A stretch of DNA of 64,000 nt from Hypericibacter adhaerens (GCF_008728835.1 NZ_CP042582.1:4514217-4578216), one strand, 5' to 3'. Counted from the first letter of the stretch, positions 1 to 9,040 are shown. A program made the numbers and translations. The notes: generated by a model from the letters alone, not told the origin.

Positions 1-1
1 G

Positions 2-169
2 CATGCGAGCGACGCCACCGGCCTCAACAACCAGGCGGTCTGGACCGTGCTGGAGCGCAAGGGGCTGGCCCGGACCAACTTCCCGCAATCGGCCACCATC
101 ACCGCCGAGGGCCTCGCCTACGATACCGGCATGGCGGACGAGATCCTGCATCACCACGCCCATCATTGA
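2..169 (+). CDS. C-terminal end of an unidentified protein (partial)
   Basis: The window opens inside this reading frame, which gives 55 residues ending in a His-rich tail (ILHHHAHH) before a TGA. The frame is open from the first base and its codon use matches the neighbours, so it is likely the 3' end of a real gene. I do not recognise the family. The visible part looks like a small mixed helix/strand domain with no membrane segment. The His-rich tail may bind metal, but that is only suggestive. A palindromic repeat follows directly. Confidence 0.55.
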   Translation, partial: HASDATGLNNQAVWTVLERKGLARTNFPQSATITAEGLAYDTGMADEILHHHAHH

Positions 170-176
170 CGTCTTC

Positions 177-307
177 CTCCTCTCCACCCGCGAAGCGGGG
201 GGAGAGGGTAGGGTGAGGGGGGACGTGCGGACAGACTCGGCATCGAAAGCCAATGCGCCATCGCCGCCCCCTCACCCTGCCCTCTCCCCCACGTTGTGGG
301 GGAGAGG
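177..307. repeat. GC-rich palindromic intergenic repeat
   Basis: Two C-rich arms in inverted orientation flank a core of about 45 bp. Each arm is itself a hairpin (CTCTCC...GGAGAG type) followed by GGTAGGGTGAGGGG or its complement. The structure belongs to the C/G-rich intergenic repeats that recur through the window. It lies between two same-strand genes and may act as a transcript-end structure. Confidence 0.6.
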
Positions 308-344
308 AAAGAAAAACGGTGACAGCAGCACATAGGGCAGATCG

Positions 345-974
345 ATGGGCGCCGGCGGTCAACCGCTCCTGGACCTCGCCGCCTACGTCGCGGATCTCGC
401 CGTCACGTTCCCTGAGGCCGGGAGCCATGACACACCCTGGGCCATCATCGGCGATCTCGACCGCATCCTCCGCGCGCGCTTGGCGCGGATCGGCGCCGGC
501 TACGAGGTCCAGGGCGAGATCGCGATTCATCACACGGCGGTGGTCGAGCCTCATGCCGTCCTCAAGCCGCCCTGCATCGTCGGCCCCGGCTGCCTCGTCG
601 CCGCGCAAGCTTACTTGCGTGGCGGCGTGCTGCTGGGCGAGGGCGCGGTGGTGGGTCCCTCGGTCGAGGTGAAGACCTCGCTGCTGCTCGAGGATGCCCG
701 CATCGCCCATCTGAGCTTCGTCGGCGATTCCATCCTCGGCAGCGGCGTGAACATCGAGGCCGGCGCCATGATCGCCAACCACCGCAACGAGCGGGCCGAC
801 AAGGCGATCCATGTGCGGATCGCGGGTGCCCGCCATCCGACCGGCGTCGAGAAGTTCGGCGCGCTCGTCGGCGACCGCAGCCGCATCGGCGCCAACGCGG
901 TGCTGGCGCCCGGCACGATCCTCGCGCCCGACAGCATCGTGCCGCGGCTCGCCCTCGTCGATCAGGACGCGTGA
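345..974 (+). CDS. Left-handed beta-helix (hexapeptide repeat) acyltransferase-like protein
   Basis: A 209-residue protein. A helical N-terminus (about 1-50) is followed by degenerate hexapeptide repeats from about 56 to 195, the pattern of left-handed parallel beta-helix acyltransferases. The segment HLSFVGDSILG followed by VNIEAGAMIANH closely resembles the acetyltransferase half of GlmU, where the His is catalytic. The uridylyltransferase domain of GlmU is absent. The family usually forms trimers and transfers acetyl or acyl groups from CoA to sugar nucleotides. The start is an ATG with AGGGCAG upstream. The gene is alone, between a repeat and a convergent dioxygenase, so its substrate cannot be read from context. 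Confidence 0.75.
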   Translation: MGAGGQPLLDLAAYVADLAVTFPEAGSHDTPWAIIGDLDRILRARLARIGAGYEVQGEIAIHHTAVVEPHAVLKPPCIVGPGCLVAAQAYLRGGVLLGEGAVVGPSVEVKTSLLLEDARIAHLSFVGDSILGSGVNIEAGAMIANHRNERADKAIHVRIAGARHPTGVEKFGALVGDRSRIGANAVLAPGTILAPDSIVPRLALVDQDA

Positions 975-987
975 GCCGCCACGCCTG

Positions 988-1857
988 CTATTGCGCGGCC
1001 TTGCTGTCGGCGCCGGCGACGTAGCCCTCGAGCCAGGGCGTGCGATAGCCGTCCTCGCGCCACAGGATCGGGAAGAAGCTCTCATCCATGGTGAGGTCGC
1101 CGACGCGCTTGTAGCGGTTATAGATGTAGCTGACCTGGCTCGGATGGAACTTCGCGTCGGCCGACATGCAATGCGTCACCGCCGAGCGGCGCGGGCGGGT
1201 CGCACGGTTGGTATCCGAGCCGTGCCAGGTGCCGCCGTGATGGAAGGCACAGCCGCCGGCCGGCACCTCGACGGGCACGAGATCGATCCTGTCGATGCCG
1301 ACGGCGGCGGCGGCCTCCTTCAGCTCGCGGCGATAGTCGTCGGGCGCATGGAACTGCTTGATCGGCGGCGAGACCGGCCATTTGTGCGAACCGCGCACAT
1401 ATTCGATGGTGCCGCCCGCGGCCGAGGTCGGATCGAGCGCCATCCAGCAGGTCAGCATGAAGGGCGGATCGATCCAGCCGGTGTAGCTGTTGTCCTGGTG
1501 GAAGCCGAGCGGCTTCGCGCCGGGCGGCTTCCAGATGACATTGTCCTGCGCGATGCGGGCACCCGGCCAGCCGGCGAGCTGGGCGCAAAGCCGCCCCACC
1601 TCGGCGCGCAGCACAAGGCCCGCCACCGTGCGGTCCGACTTCCAGCCGTTGCAGATCTGCCGCGTGCGGTCGGCCGGATCGCGGCCCTCGCGCCAATTCC
1701 ACTCGTCGGGATAGAGTCCGGTCTCGAACTGCCCGCGGAACAGCGGCTCGAACCGCGCCGCCACCCGCGCCACCTCGTCGGGCGCGACGAAGCGGTCGAG
1801 GATCAGGAACCCGTCCTCGGCAAAACGGCGGCGCTGCTCCTCGGTGAGCTGGATCAT
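988..1857 (-). CDS. Phytanoyl-CoA dioxygenase (PhyH) family protein
   Basis: A 289-residue Fe(II)/2-oxoglutarate-dependent oxygenase of the PhyH family. The iron triad is visible: H120 and D122 in FHQDNSY, and H212 in GGTWHGS. The basic stretch after it (RATRPRRS) probably supplies the Arg that binds 2-oxoglutarate. The length is typical for the family. Many bacterial members act on small metabolites rather than on phytanoyl-CoA, so the substrate is unknown. It converges with the beta-helix gene (13-bp gap) and is separated from the nitrile hydratase operon by a repeat. Confidence 0.85.
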   Translation of the reverse strand: MIQLTEEQRRRFAEDGFLILDRFVAPDEVARVAARFEPLFRGQFETGLYPDEWNWREGRDPADRTRQICNGWKSDRTVAGLVLRAEVGRLCAQLAGWPGARIAQDNVIWKPPGAKPLGFHQDNSYTGWIDPPFMLTCWMALDPTSAAGGTIEYVRGSHKWPVSPPIKQFHAPDDYRRELKEAAAAVGIDRIDLVPVEVPAGGCAFHHGGTWHGSDTNRATRPRRSAVTHCMSADAKFHPSQVSYIYNRYKRVGDLTMDESFFPILWREDGYRTPWLEGYVAGADSKAAQ

Positions 1858-1965
1858 GCGGCTCTCATCCCCCTGCTCGATCCTGGCGGGCTCTCGACGG
1901 CGGTGCTGCGCGGGTCCGTCATGTTCTGGCCTTCAACCGACGCGGGGTGAGGAGGACTGATCTGA

Positions 1966-2067
1966 TCCCCTCCCCCCTTGAGGGGGAGGGCTAGGGAGGG
2001 GGCTGCTCGGTATCTAACATCGCCTCATCCCCCTTCCTAACCTTCCCCCTCAAGGGGGGAAGGGACA
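1966..2067. repeat. Palindromic repeat family A, copy 1
   Basis: Two inverted C/G-rich arms flank a core reading GGGGCTGCTCGGTATCT. The same core with two or three changes occurs in the copy at 21780-21880. Each arm contains a short hairpin (CCCCTTGAGGGG type). The element is about 100 bp and sits downstream of the nitrile hydratase operon and upstream of the PhyH gene. Confidence 0.65.
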
Positions 2068-2081
2068 AGGTTGTCGCTACA

Positions 2082-2342
2082 TCACCCTGCCAACTCCAGC
2101 TCCTGCACCAGCCGCTCCGCCGCGGCGAGCCAGCATTCGTAATAATGCGCGGGATCCTCGCCGTCGCGCGCCACCTCCTCGATCAGGCGGCGTTGGAACT
2201 CGGGCCAGGGGAAGCGGCCCTGCTCCGCCAGCGCCACCACCAGCGCGAAGATTCGCGCCTGCCAGGGCGCGGTGAAGCGCGGGCCCTCGCCGTCGCCCGG
2301 CAGCGAGGCCAGCAGGGATTGGAGATCGGGCGCGGCGCTCAT
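2082..2342 (-). CDS. Nitrile hydratase accessory protein
   Basis: An 86-residue protein resembling the N-terminal helical part of nitrile hydratase beta subunits (FTAPWQARIFALVVALAEQGRFPWPEF, then YYECWLAAAERL). Such small beta-like proteins are the accessory or activator proteins needed for cobalt insertion and maturation of the alpha subunit. It is the last gene of the operon alpha-beta-accessory, 19 bp after the beta gene on the same strand. No membrane segment or metal-binding cluster is visible. Confidence 0.85.
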   Translation of the reverse strand: MSAAPDLQSLLASLPGDGEGPRFTAPWQARIFALVVALAEQGRFPWPEFQRRLIEEVARDGEDPAHYYECWLAAAERLVQELELAG

Positions 2343-2361
2343 CGGGTTTCACTCAGCGGCC

Positions 2362-3006
2362 TCAGGCCGGCTCCAGATAGTCTTCCCAGAGATCGACATA
2401 AAGACTGTCGCCAACCGGCACCGCGCGGCCCCAGAGCGCCTGCTGCGAGAAGCGCACCGTGTAGCAATGCTGCGCCCTGTGGCCTTGATATTCCGAGTTG
2501 CTGTCGGGCAGGCCGAACACGCCCAGATCGCGGTGGACCACGCCCTCATGGCCGCGCACATAGCGCGGGAGGCGGGTATGGGTCTTCGGATGGATGTTGC
2601 GGACCCGGACCTTGGCACCCGCCGCGAAGCGAGGGGCGGCTTCCGCATCGTCGCGCCGGGTGGGAAAGCCGGCATGGATGGCGGGGGCGACGGCCTCGGG
2701 CCTGATCGCCGGGCCGGTTTCGACCTTGAGCGTCGCGTTCCCATCCGGCAGCACGCCGCGTTCGCGCAGCAGGGATTCGATCGCGATCAGCCATTTCTCG
2801 TAATAGGAGCTGTGCAGGTAAAGCTCGGGCGGGATGCGCTCGATCTCGCGGCGCAGGTGATCGTCGGTGAAGGGCACCGCGAAACCCACCGCCAGCGAGA
2901 TCGCCAGCATGCGGCGCTCCCAATCGGCATGGAACACCGGCTCGTCGGCCTCACGCGTCACCGGCCCGAAGCCGTCCATCCCGCCCATGTCATGGATGCC
3001 GTCCAT
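2362..3006 (-). CDS. nthB: Nitrile hydratase beta subunit
   Basis: A 214-residue protein with the characteristic start MDGIHDMGGMDGFGPV, the helical N-terminal domain, and the C-terminal SH3-like barrel (FAAGAKVRVRNIHPKTHTRLPRY and the HRDLGVFGLPD region). The beta subunit packs on the alpha subunit and shapes the active site that hydrates nitriles to amides in the cytoplasm. The gene lies 11 bp downstream of the alpha gene, consistent with co-translation, and is followed by the accessory gene. Confidence 0.93.
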   Translation of the reverse strand: MDGIHDMGGMDGFGPVTREADEPVFHADWERRMLAISLAVGFAVPFTDDHLRREIERIPPELYLHSSYYEKWLIAIESLLRERGVLPDGNATLKVETGPAIRPEAVAPAIHAGFPTRRDDAEAAPRFAAGAKVRVRNIHPKTHTRLPRYVRGHEGVVHRDLGVFGLPDSNSEYQGHRAQHCYTVRFSQQALWGRAVPVGDSLYVDLWEDYLEPA

Positions 3007-3017
3007 CCCGGGGCTCC

Positions 3018-3617
3018 TCAGACGGCCGCCGTGCCGACCATGCCGTCGCGCGTGACGAGATCCGCCAGCGCCGCCTCCGACAGACCGTCCGTGCCGTCGG
3101 GCCGGCGCGGCACCACCATGTAGCGGATCTCGGCGCTCGAATCCCAGACGCGGACCTCGGTCGCGGCCGGAACCTTCAACCCGAACTCCGCCAGCACGGC
3201 GCGCGGCTCCTTGACCACGCGCGAGCGATAGGCGGCGCTCTTGTACCAGACCGGCGGCAGCCCCAGCACCGGCCAGGGATAGCAGGAGCAGAGCGTGCAG
3301 ACGATCACGTTATGGACGGAACCGGTATTCTCGACCGCCACCATGTTCTCGCCCTGCAGCCCGCTGAAGCCCAGCTCCCTGATCGCGGCCGTGGCGTTGG
3401 TCAGGAGCCGCTGCTTGTAGGCCGGATCGACCCAGGCGCGGGCGACGACGCGGGCGCCGTTCTTCGGCCCGATCCGCGTCTCGTATTCCTCGACGAAGCG
3501 ATCGAGCGCCGCCGGATCCACCAGCCCCTTCTCGACGAGCAGGCTCTCCAGCGTCTTGACGCGCAGCGCCAAGCCCTTCTCCTCGGCATCGTGGTCGTGC
3601 CCGTGATCCTTGCTCAT
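3018..3617 (-). CDS. nthA: Nitrile hydratase alpha subunit, Co-type
   Basis: A 199-residue subunit carrying the metal claw V-C-T-L-C-S-C (Cys107, Cys110, Cys112). Thr between the first Cys and Leu is the signature of cobalt enzymes; iron enzymes have Ser there. The N-terminus is His-rich ([10 protein letters not shown]). I chose the ATG at 3617 because GGGCGAGG lies just upstream and the residues before it look non-coding. It hydrates nitriles to amides. It is the first gene of its operon and is divergent from an amidase gene, giving a nitrile to amide to acid route. Confidence 0.94.
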   Translation of the reverse strand: MSKDHGHDHDAEEKGLALRVKTLESLLVEKGLVDPAALDRFVEEYETRIGPKNGARVVARAWVDPAYKQRLLTNATAAIRELGFSGLQGENMVAVENTGSVHNVIVCTLCSCYPWPVLGLPPVWYKSAAYRSRVVKEPRAVLAEFGLKVPAATEVRVWDSSAEIRYMVVPRRPDGTDGLSEAALADLVTRDGMVGTAAV

Positions 3618-3746
3618 GGCCTCGCCCGTCGCAGATGAAGCTGCCGAACTATAGAAGTGCCCGGCCTGCCTTGGCAATTCGGCACGGCGCCCTTAGTCTC
3701 GGGAGGCGCGCTTGCACGGATTACGCATCAGGGGAAAGTAACAGAC

Positions 3747-5159
3747 ATGGCCGATCTCGATCTCTGCTTCACGCCGGCGACGGAGCTCGCCCACCGCATC
3801 CGCGAAGGGCGGCTGTCGCCGGTCCGGGTCGTCGAGAACAGCCTGGCGCGCATCGCCGAGGTCAATCCCAAGCTCAACTGCTTCTGCTTCACTTATCCCG
3901 ACGAGGCGATGGAGAAGGCGAAGCAGGCCGAGCGCGCGGTCAAGCGCGGCGACAAGCTGGGGCTGCTCCATGGCGTGCCGATCGCGATCAAGGACCTGAC
4001 GCCGACCAAGGGCAAGCGCACGACGCTGGGCTCCTATTGCTTCGAGAACTGGGTGCCCGACCGCAACGCGGTCATCGTCGACAAGCTCGAGGCCGCCGGC
4101 GCCATCATGGTCGGCAAGACCAACACGCCCGAGTTCGCCTATTCGAGCTTCACCGAGAGCCCGCTCTGGGGCATCACCCGCAACCCCTGGAATCCGGCGC
4201 GCGCACCGGGCGGCAGCTCCGGCGGATCGGGCGCCGCCGTCGCCTCGGGCTGCGTGCCGCTGGCGGAAGGCACCGACATGGGCGGCTCGGTGCGCATCCC
4301 CGCCGCCTGGTGCGGGACCGTGGGCTTGAAGCCCAGCCTCGGCCGCATCCCGATGGACATCCTGCCGAGCCTCTTCGACAACATCTCGCATTTCGGCCCG
4401 CTCGCCCGCACGATCGAGGATGCGCGCCTGTTCCTCAAGGTGGCGCAGGGCCCGGACGATATCGACATCCAGTCGATCGGCACGCCGCTCGACCTGGAAG
4501 GCCCGGTCTCCACCTCGGTCGAGGGCATGCGGCTCGCGCTCAATCTCGATCTCGGCTGCTATGCGATCGATCCCGAGACCGAGCGGCTGGTCCGGGGTGC
4601 CGTCAAGGCGCTGGAGAAGGCGGGCGCCAAGGTCGAGGAGGTCTCGATCTCCTGGAAGCGGCGCGTGGCGGACATGTGGGTCGAGTATTGGCAGGTCTTC
4701 ATGGCCGCCTATTTCGGCCATTGCCTCGAGACCTATCGCGCCAAGATGGACCCGCTGGTGGTGGCGCTGATCGAGGCCGGCAACAAGATGCCAGCGGCGC
4801 ATTACAAGCGGCTCGAGATCGAGCGCAGCGAGATGTGGAAGGGCTTCTACCCGATCCTGCAGAAATACGACGCCTTCCTCTGCCCCACCATGTCGCAGGC
4901 CGCGCCGCCGGTCGGGCGCACCGACAACGACTACTACGCCGACGCGGGCGACGGCCTCTATCACGGCCTCGACATGACCGGCCAGTTCAACCTGACCGCC
5001 CCCTGCCCCGCCCTCTCGGTGCCGGCCGGCTGGACCCAGGAGGGGCTGCCGGTAGGCTTGCAGATCGTGGGCCGGCGCTGGCGCGACGACACCGCGCTGC
5101 AGATCGGCGCCGCGCTGGAGCGGGTGCAGCCCTGGGCGGACAAGCGGCCGCCGATCTGA
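3747..5159 (+). CDS. Amidase signature family amidohydrolase
   Basis: A 470-residue amidase-signature enzyme that hydrolyses amides to acids plus ammonia. The Ser-cisSer-Lys triad is visible: Lys82 (VPIAIKDL), Ser157 in GGSSGGSG, and nucleophile Ser181 in GTDMGGSVRIPAAW. The length is typical. I chose the ATG at 3747, with GGGGAAAG about 10 bp before it, rather than an upstream start whose translation is poor. It is divergent from the nitrile hydratase operon across 129 bp, and such pairs usually share a nitrile-degradation role. GatA-like specificity is unlikely because gatB and gatC are absent. Confidence 0.9.
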   Translation: MADLDLCFTPATELAHRIREGRLSPVRVVENSLARIAEVNPKLNCFCFTYPDEAMEKAKQAERAVKRGDKLGLLHGVPIAIKDLTPTKGKRTTLGSYCFENWVPDRNAVIVDKLEAAGAIMVGKTNTPEFAYSSFTESPLWGITRNPWNPARAPGGSSGGSGAAVASGCVPLAEGTDMGGSVRIPAAWCGTVGLKPSLGRIPMDILPSLFDNISHFGPLARTIEDARLFLKVAQGPDDIDIQSIGTPLDLEGPVSTSVEGMRLALNLDLGCYAIDPETERLVRGAVKALEKAGAKVEEVSISWKRRVADMWVEYWQVFMAAYFGHCLETYRAKMDPLVVALIEAGNKMPAAHYKRLEIERSEMWKGFYPILQKYDAFLCPTMSQAAPPVGRTDNDYYADAGDGLYHGLDMTGQFNLTAPCPALSVPAGWTQEGLPVGLQIVGRRWRDDTALQIGAALERVQPWADKRPPI

Positions 5160-5448
5160 CGGTCGCGCCTGCCAAGGCCGGGGCGAAGGGTTCGCTGCAC
5201 TGCGGTAGCTCTCGCATTAACACATGCCGGAAACGCAGGGCATCACGTCTTTTCCACGGCTATCGCCATGTCCGCCCTCTCGCGGACATGAACGGCCCTT
5301 CACATAGGGAAAGGCCGGCTTACATAATGACCCACGGGGCAGAGAGCCGATATCGGCCCGCCCCGGAATCGCCTTTCGAATGGATTGGCCCGCCCGTTTG
5401 ACGTCGTTGCCCCGCGTTGGCGTCGTTTGAACCCGCATGGAGGCCGTC

Positions 5449-5883
5449 ATGAATGTCGAAACGATTCTGAAAACCAAGGGTCGCGATGTCGTCACCATGA
5501 GACCCGAGGCCACGCTCGCGGCCGCGGCGAAGGAGCTGCACCGGCGCGGCATCGGCGCCATCGTGGTGACCGACGACAAGGGAGGCGTCAGCGGCATCCT
5601 CTCCGAGCGCGACGTCGTCCATACGCTCGCCAAATCGGGACCCGAGAGCCTGGCGAATCCGATCGCGGAGGTGATGACGCACCGCGTTCACACCTGCCGG
5701 CTCGCCGACACCATCAACGACCTCATGGCCCTGATGACGGCTCAGCGCATCCGCCATCTCCCCGTGGTCGAGCAGGGCAAGCTCTGCGGCATCGTCAGCA
5801 TCGGCGACGTGGTGAAATACCGGCTCGAGGAAGTCGAATTCGAAGCGGGCGCGCTGCGCGAATATGTGGCCACGGCCGGTTGA
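5449..5883 (+). CDS. CBS-domain pair protein
   Basis: A 144-residue protein made of two CBS motifs: about 8-65 (TMRPEATLAAAAKELHRRGI, then GILSERDVV) and about 75-135 (MTHRVHTC, then GIVSIGDVV). Stand-alone CBS pairs bind adenine nucleotides or SAM and act as energy or redox sensors. The ATG at 5449 is preferred over the in-frame ATG 12 bp upstream because GGAGG lies 5 bp before it. The 289 bp upstream hold no convincing gene. A terminator follows. Confidence 0.85.
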   Translation: MNVETILKTKGRDVVTMRPEATLAAAAKELHRRGIGAIVVTDDKGGVSGILSERDVVHTLAKSGPESLANPIAEVMTHRVHTCRLADTINDLMALMTAQRIRHLPVVEQGKLCGIVSIGDVVKYRLEEVEFEAGALREYVATAG

Positions 5884-5911
5884 GCAGTGAAGCATCGTTG
5901 ATTGGCGTGAG

Positions 5912-5941
5912 CCGCCGCCTGCGGAAGGCGGCGGTTCGTTT
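5912..5941 (+). terminator. Rho-independent terminator after the CBS gene
   Basis: A 9-bp stem CCGCCGCCT / AGGCGGCGG with a 5-nt loop is followed by TTCGTTT. It lies 28 bp after the CBS-protein stop codon. Confidence 0.7.
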
Positions 5942-5965
5942 GTGAGCAGGGCGTCAAGGGGCTCG

Positions 5966-6703
5966 ATGATCGTCACCGACAAGGAGACGGGGACCAATCT
6001 CGCGGAGATCGCCGAGGGCATCTTCCGCATCAACACGCCCATTCCGCCCAGCGCCTTCCCCGGCGGGTTCTCCTTCAACCAGTATCTGATCCTCGACGAG
6101 GAGCCGCTGCTGTTCCACACCGGTCCGCGCGCGATCTTTGCGCCGGTCACGGGCGCCATCGCCACCGTGATGCCGATCGAGCGGCTGCGCCATGTCGCCT
6201 TCTCCCATGTCGAGGCCGACGAATGCGGCACGCTCAACCAGCTCCTGGCGCTGGCGCCGCAGGCCCAGCCGCTCTGCGGCCAGATCGCCGCCATGGTCTC
6301 GATCGGCGATCTCGCCGACCGGCCGCCCACGGCGCTCAATGACGGCGAAACCCGGTCGTTGGGCCGGCACCAAGTGCGCTGGCTCGATGCCGCGCATCTG
6401 CCGCATGGCTGGGAATGCGGCTATCTCTTCGAGGAGACGACCCGGACCCTGCTCTGCGGCGATCTCTTCACCCAGCCGGGCATCGGCGAGGAACCCCTGA
6501 CCCGCGGCGACATCCTCGGCCCCAGCGACGCCTTCCGCCGCCAGCTGGATTATTTCGCCCATTCGCCCCACAGCTCGAGCCTGCTGGCAAAGCTGGCCGC
6601 CACCCGGCCGCAGCGCCTGGCCTGCATGCATGGCAGCGCCTGGGAAGGCGACGGCGCGGCGCTCCTGGGCGCGCTCGGAGAGAGCCTGGCCCGCGCCGCC
6701 TGA
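5966..6703 (+). CDS. MBL-fold metalloprotein with flavodiiron-type ligand spacing
   Basis: A 245-residue metallo-beta-lactamase-fold protein. Its ligand pattern H81-x-E83-x-D85, H147, D166, H222 follows the flavodiiron (HxExDH...H-x18-D...H) arrangement more closely than the hydrolytic HxHxDH. The sixth ligand position is Glu86 instead of His. No flavodoxin domain follows, so it resembles free-standing ODP proteins, which sense or reduce O2 or NO. The ATG at 5966 is chosen because AAGGGG precedes it; an in-frame GTG lies 24 bp upstream. Substrate and redox partner are unknown. Confidence 0.75.
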   Translation: MIVTDKETGTNLAEIAEGIFRINTPIPPSAFPGGFSFNQYLILDEEPLLFHTGPRAIFAPVTGAIATVMPIERLRHVAFSHVEADECGTLNQLLALAPQAQPLCGQIAAMVSIGDLADRPPTALNDGETRSLGRHQVRWLDAAHLPHGWECGYLFEETTRTLLCGDLFTQPGIGEEPLTRGDILGPSDAFRRQLDYFAHSPHSSSLLAKLAATRPQRLACMHGSAWEGDGAALLGALGESLARAA

Positions 6704-6872
6704 TCGCGCCAGGGGCAAGGGGAAGGCGGCTCGAAAAAACGAGCTGCCGATCGAGGTTCTTGCTCAAAGCTTGGAAGTTGAGCGTAGCGATCATATCGAC
6801 ATGGGTTGCCGGGGCCGCCGCGCCGGGCTATGCCAAGGCCGTCATTCCTTGTCGAAGCCCCGAGAACCCTCC

Positions 6873-8546
6873 ATGACCGACGGCGGCAATGCGCGGACGG
6901 GCGGCCAGATCCTGGTCGATCAGCTCGCGATCCACGGCGTCTCCCATGTCTTCTGCGTGCCGGGCGAGAGCTATCTCGCGGCGCTCGACGCCTTCCATGA
7001 CCATGGCGAAATCCGTCTCTATGCCTGCCGGCAGGAGGGCGGGGCCGCCAACATGGCCGAGGCCTATGGCAAGCTCACGGGGCGGCCCGGCATCTGCTTC
7101 GTGACGCGCGGACCCGGCGCCACCAACGCCTCGATCGGCGTCCATACCGCCTTCCAGGATTCGACGCCGATGATCCTCTTCATCGGCCAGGTCGCCCGCG
7201 ATCAGGTCGAGCGCGAGGCCTTCCAGGAGATCGACTTCCGCCGCATGTTCGGGCCGATGGCGAAATGGGTCGCCGAGATCGACGATGCGCGGCGCATCCC
7301 CGAGCTGGTGAGCCAGGCCTTCCATCGCGCGGTCAATGGCCGGCCGGGGCCTGTCGTCATCGCGCTGCCGGAGGACATGCTGACCGACCGCGTCGCCGTG
7401 CCGGATGCCGGCCCCTACAAGCCGGTGCAGGCGCATCCCGGTGCCGGGGAGATCGCCGAGCTGCGCGCGCTGCTGGCGGCGGCGAAGCGGCCCTTTGTCC
7501 TCCTGGGCGGCGGCGGCTGGAATGCCGAAGCGGTTTCCGACATCCAGCGCTTCGCCGAGACCAACGCGCTCCCCGTCGGCTGCTCCTTCCGCTGCCAGGA
7601 TCTCTTCGACAACCGCCATGCCAGCTATGCCGGCGATGTCGGCATCGGCATCAATCCCGCGCTGGCCAAGCGCATCAAGGAAAGCGATCTCCTGATCGTC
7701 GTGGGCGCGCGTCTGGGGGAAATGACGACCAGCGGCTATACGCTGATCGACATCCCGGTGCCGAAGCAGAAGCTGGTCCATATCCATCCGGGTGCGGAGG
7801 AGCTGGGCCGCGTCTATCAGGCGACCCTGCCGATCAACAGCGGCATGCCGGAAATCGCCGCGGCCCTGAAGGCGATGAAGCCGGTCGATCCGGCCTGGGC
7901 CGCGGGAACCCAGGCGGCCCGCGCCGATTATCTCGCCTGGACGAAGGCGCCGAAGAATGTCGGCGATCTGCAGATGGGCGAGGTGGTGGCCTGGCTCAAC
8001 CAGCATCTGCCGGAGGACACGATCCTCTGCAACGGCGCCGGCAACTACGCGACCTGGCTGCACCGTTTCTTCCGCTATCGCGGCTTCCGCACCCAGCTCG
8101 CGCCGACGAACGGCGCCATGGGCTATGGTTTCCCGGCCGCGATCGCCGCCAAAGCCGTGGCACCGGGCCGCCCCGTGGTCTGCTTCGCCGGCGACGGCTG
8201 CTTCCTCATGACCGGCCAGGAGCTCGCCACCGCCGTGCAGTACGGGATCCCCGTCATCACGGTCGTGGTGAATAACGGGATGTACGGCACGATCCGCATG
8301 CACCAGGAGCGCCACTATCCGGCGCGCGTGATCGCCACCGACCTGCACAATCCCGATTTCGCGGCGCTCGCCCGTGCCTATGGCGCCCATGGCGAGACGG
8401 TGACGCGCACCGAGGAATTCGCCCCCGCCTTCGAACGCGCGCGGGCCTCGGGGCTTCCCGCCCTCGTCGAGCTCAGGATCGATCCCGAGGCGCTGACGGT
8501 GGCGCAGTCCCTGTCGCAGATCCGCGCGGCGGCGATGAAGAGGTAG
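6873..8546 (+). CDS. Thiamine diphosphate-dependent enzyme, acetolactate-synthase-like
   Basis: A 557-residue enzyme with the three domains of the ThDP decarboxylase/synthase superfamily. The cofactor-activating Glu55 is in RQEGGAANMAEAYG, and the ThDP/Mg motif runs from G440-D-G to N467-N. It is similar to the IlvB large subunit, but no regulatory ilvN follows, so it is more likely a catabolic ThDP lyase or decarboxylase than the biosynthetic acetolactate synthase. The start at 6873 follows CCCGAGAACC, a weak ribosome-binding site. A REP palindrome separates it from the DMFase genes downstream on the same strand. Confidence 0.82.
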   Translation: MTDGGNARTGGQILVDQLAIHGVSHVFCVPGESYLAALDAFHDHGEIRLYACRQEGGAANMAEAYGKLTGRPGICFVTRGPGATNASIGVHTAFQDSTPMILFIGQVARDQVEREAFQEIDFRRMFGPMAKWVAEIDDARRIPELVSQAFHRAVNGRPGPVVIALPEDMLTDRVAVPDAGPYKPVQAHPGAGEIAELRALLAAAKRPFVLLGGGGWNAEAVSDIQRFAETNALPVGCSFRCQDLFDNRHASYAGDVGIGINPALAKRIKESDLLIVVGARLGEMTTSGYTLIDIPVPKQKLVHIHPGAEELGRVYQATLPINSGMPEIAAALKAMKPVDPAWAAGTQAARADYLAWTKAPKNVGDLQMGEVVAWLNQHLPEDTILCNGAGNYATWLHRFFRYRGFRTQLAPTNGAMGYGFPAAIAAKAVAPGRPVVCFAGDGCFLMTGQELATAVQYGIPVITVVVNNGMYGTIRMHQERHYPARVIATDLHNPDFAALARAYGAHGETVTRTEEFAPAFERARASGLPALVELRIDPEALTVAQSLSQIRAAAMKR

Positions 8547-8559
8547 CGATCGTACAGCA

Positions 8560-8640
8560 CGTCATTCCCGCGAAAGCGGGAATCCATCGTCGGCCCGTGC
8601 TCTGCCCGTTCCATGGATCCCCGCTTTCGCGGGGATGACG
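8560..8640. repeat. REP/REPIN-type palindrome
   Basis: Two inverted arms of about 25 bp, each a CCCGCGAAAGCGGG- or CCCCGCTTTCGCGGGG-type hairpin ending in CGTCAT/ATGACG, flank a 30-bp core. This is the common proteobacterial REP-pair layout. A single arm of the same motif surrounds the MITE-like element at 26527-26818. Confidence 0.75.
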
Positions 8641-8725
8641 ATAGCGCGCTTCTCGCGTTGACCGCCTCCGCGTTTCCCTCTGTAATCGCCTTTCCTTCCC
8701 GCCTTCCCAAGGACCTCTCCCGCTC

Positions 8726-9040
8726 ATGTTGCCGATCGATCCCGCGCGCAAGGACCTCGTCGAGGAGTTCCGGCGCCAGCCCTTCGGGCCGCACAGCCCG
8801 GATTTGCAGCTCATCCTCAACCGGCTCCGGGCCGAGCCGCTGGCCGGGCGCTATGCGCTGGTCGCGACCCGGCCGAAGCAGGAATGGATCATCGTCACCC
8901 TCTCGGGCGAGCGCGGGAAGCCGCCGGAGATCGTCTCCGAGACGCGCTACACCGATCCGGCCGCAGCCGAGTGGGCGATCTTCAAGCTGCGCTGGAAGCG
9001 GGCGACCGGCGAAACCCTGAGCGGCGAGGTGGAATCGTGA
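8726..9040 (+). CDS. dmfA1: N,N-dimethylformamidase small (alpha) subunit-like protein
   Basis: A 104-residue protein with no membrane segment. It begins MLPIDPARKDLVEEFRRQPF and overlaps the large subunit gene by 4 bp (GTGA), which implies translational coupling. DMFase is an alpha/beta enzyme with a small alpha chain encoded directly upstream of the large beta chain, so size, position and overlap support this call. The role of the alpha chain is structural in the known enzyme. Confidence 0.7.
   Translation: MLPIDPARKDLVEEFRRQPFGPHSPDLQLILNRLRAEPLAGRYALVATRPKQEWIIVTLSGERGKPPEIVSETRYTDPAAAEWAIFKLRWKRATGETLSGEVES

Noticed and set aside
5160-5448. A possible small gene between the amidase and the CBS protein
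   Set aside because: No frame has a ribosome-binding site plus coding-like composition on either strand.
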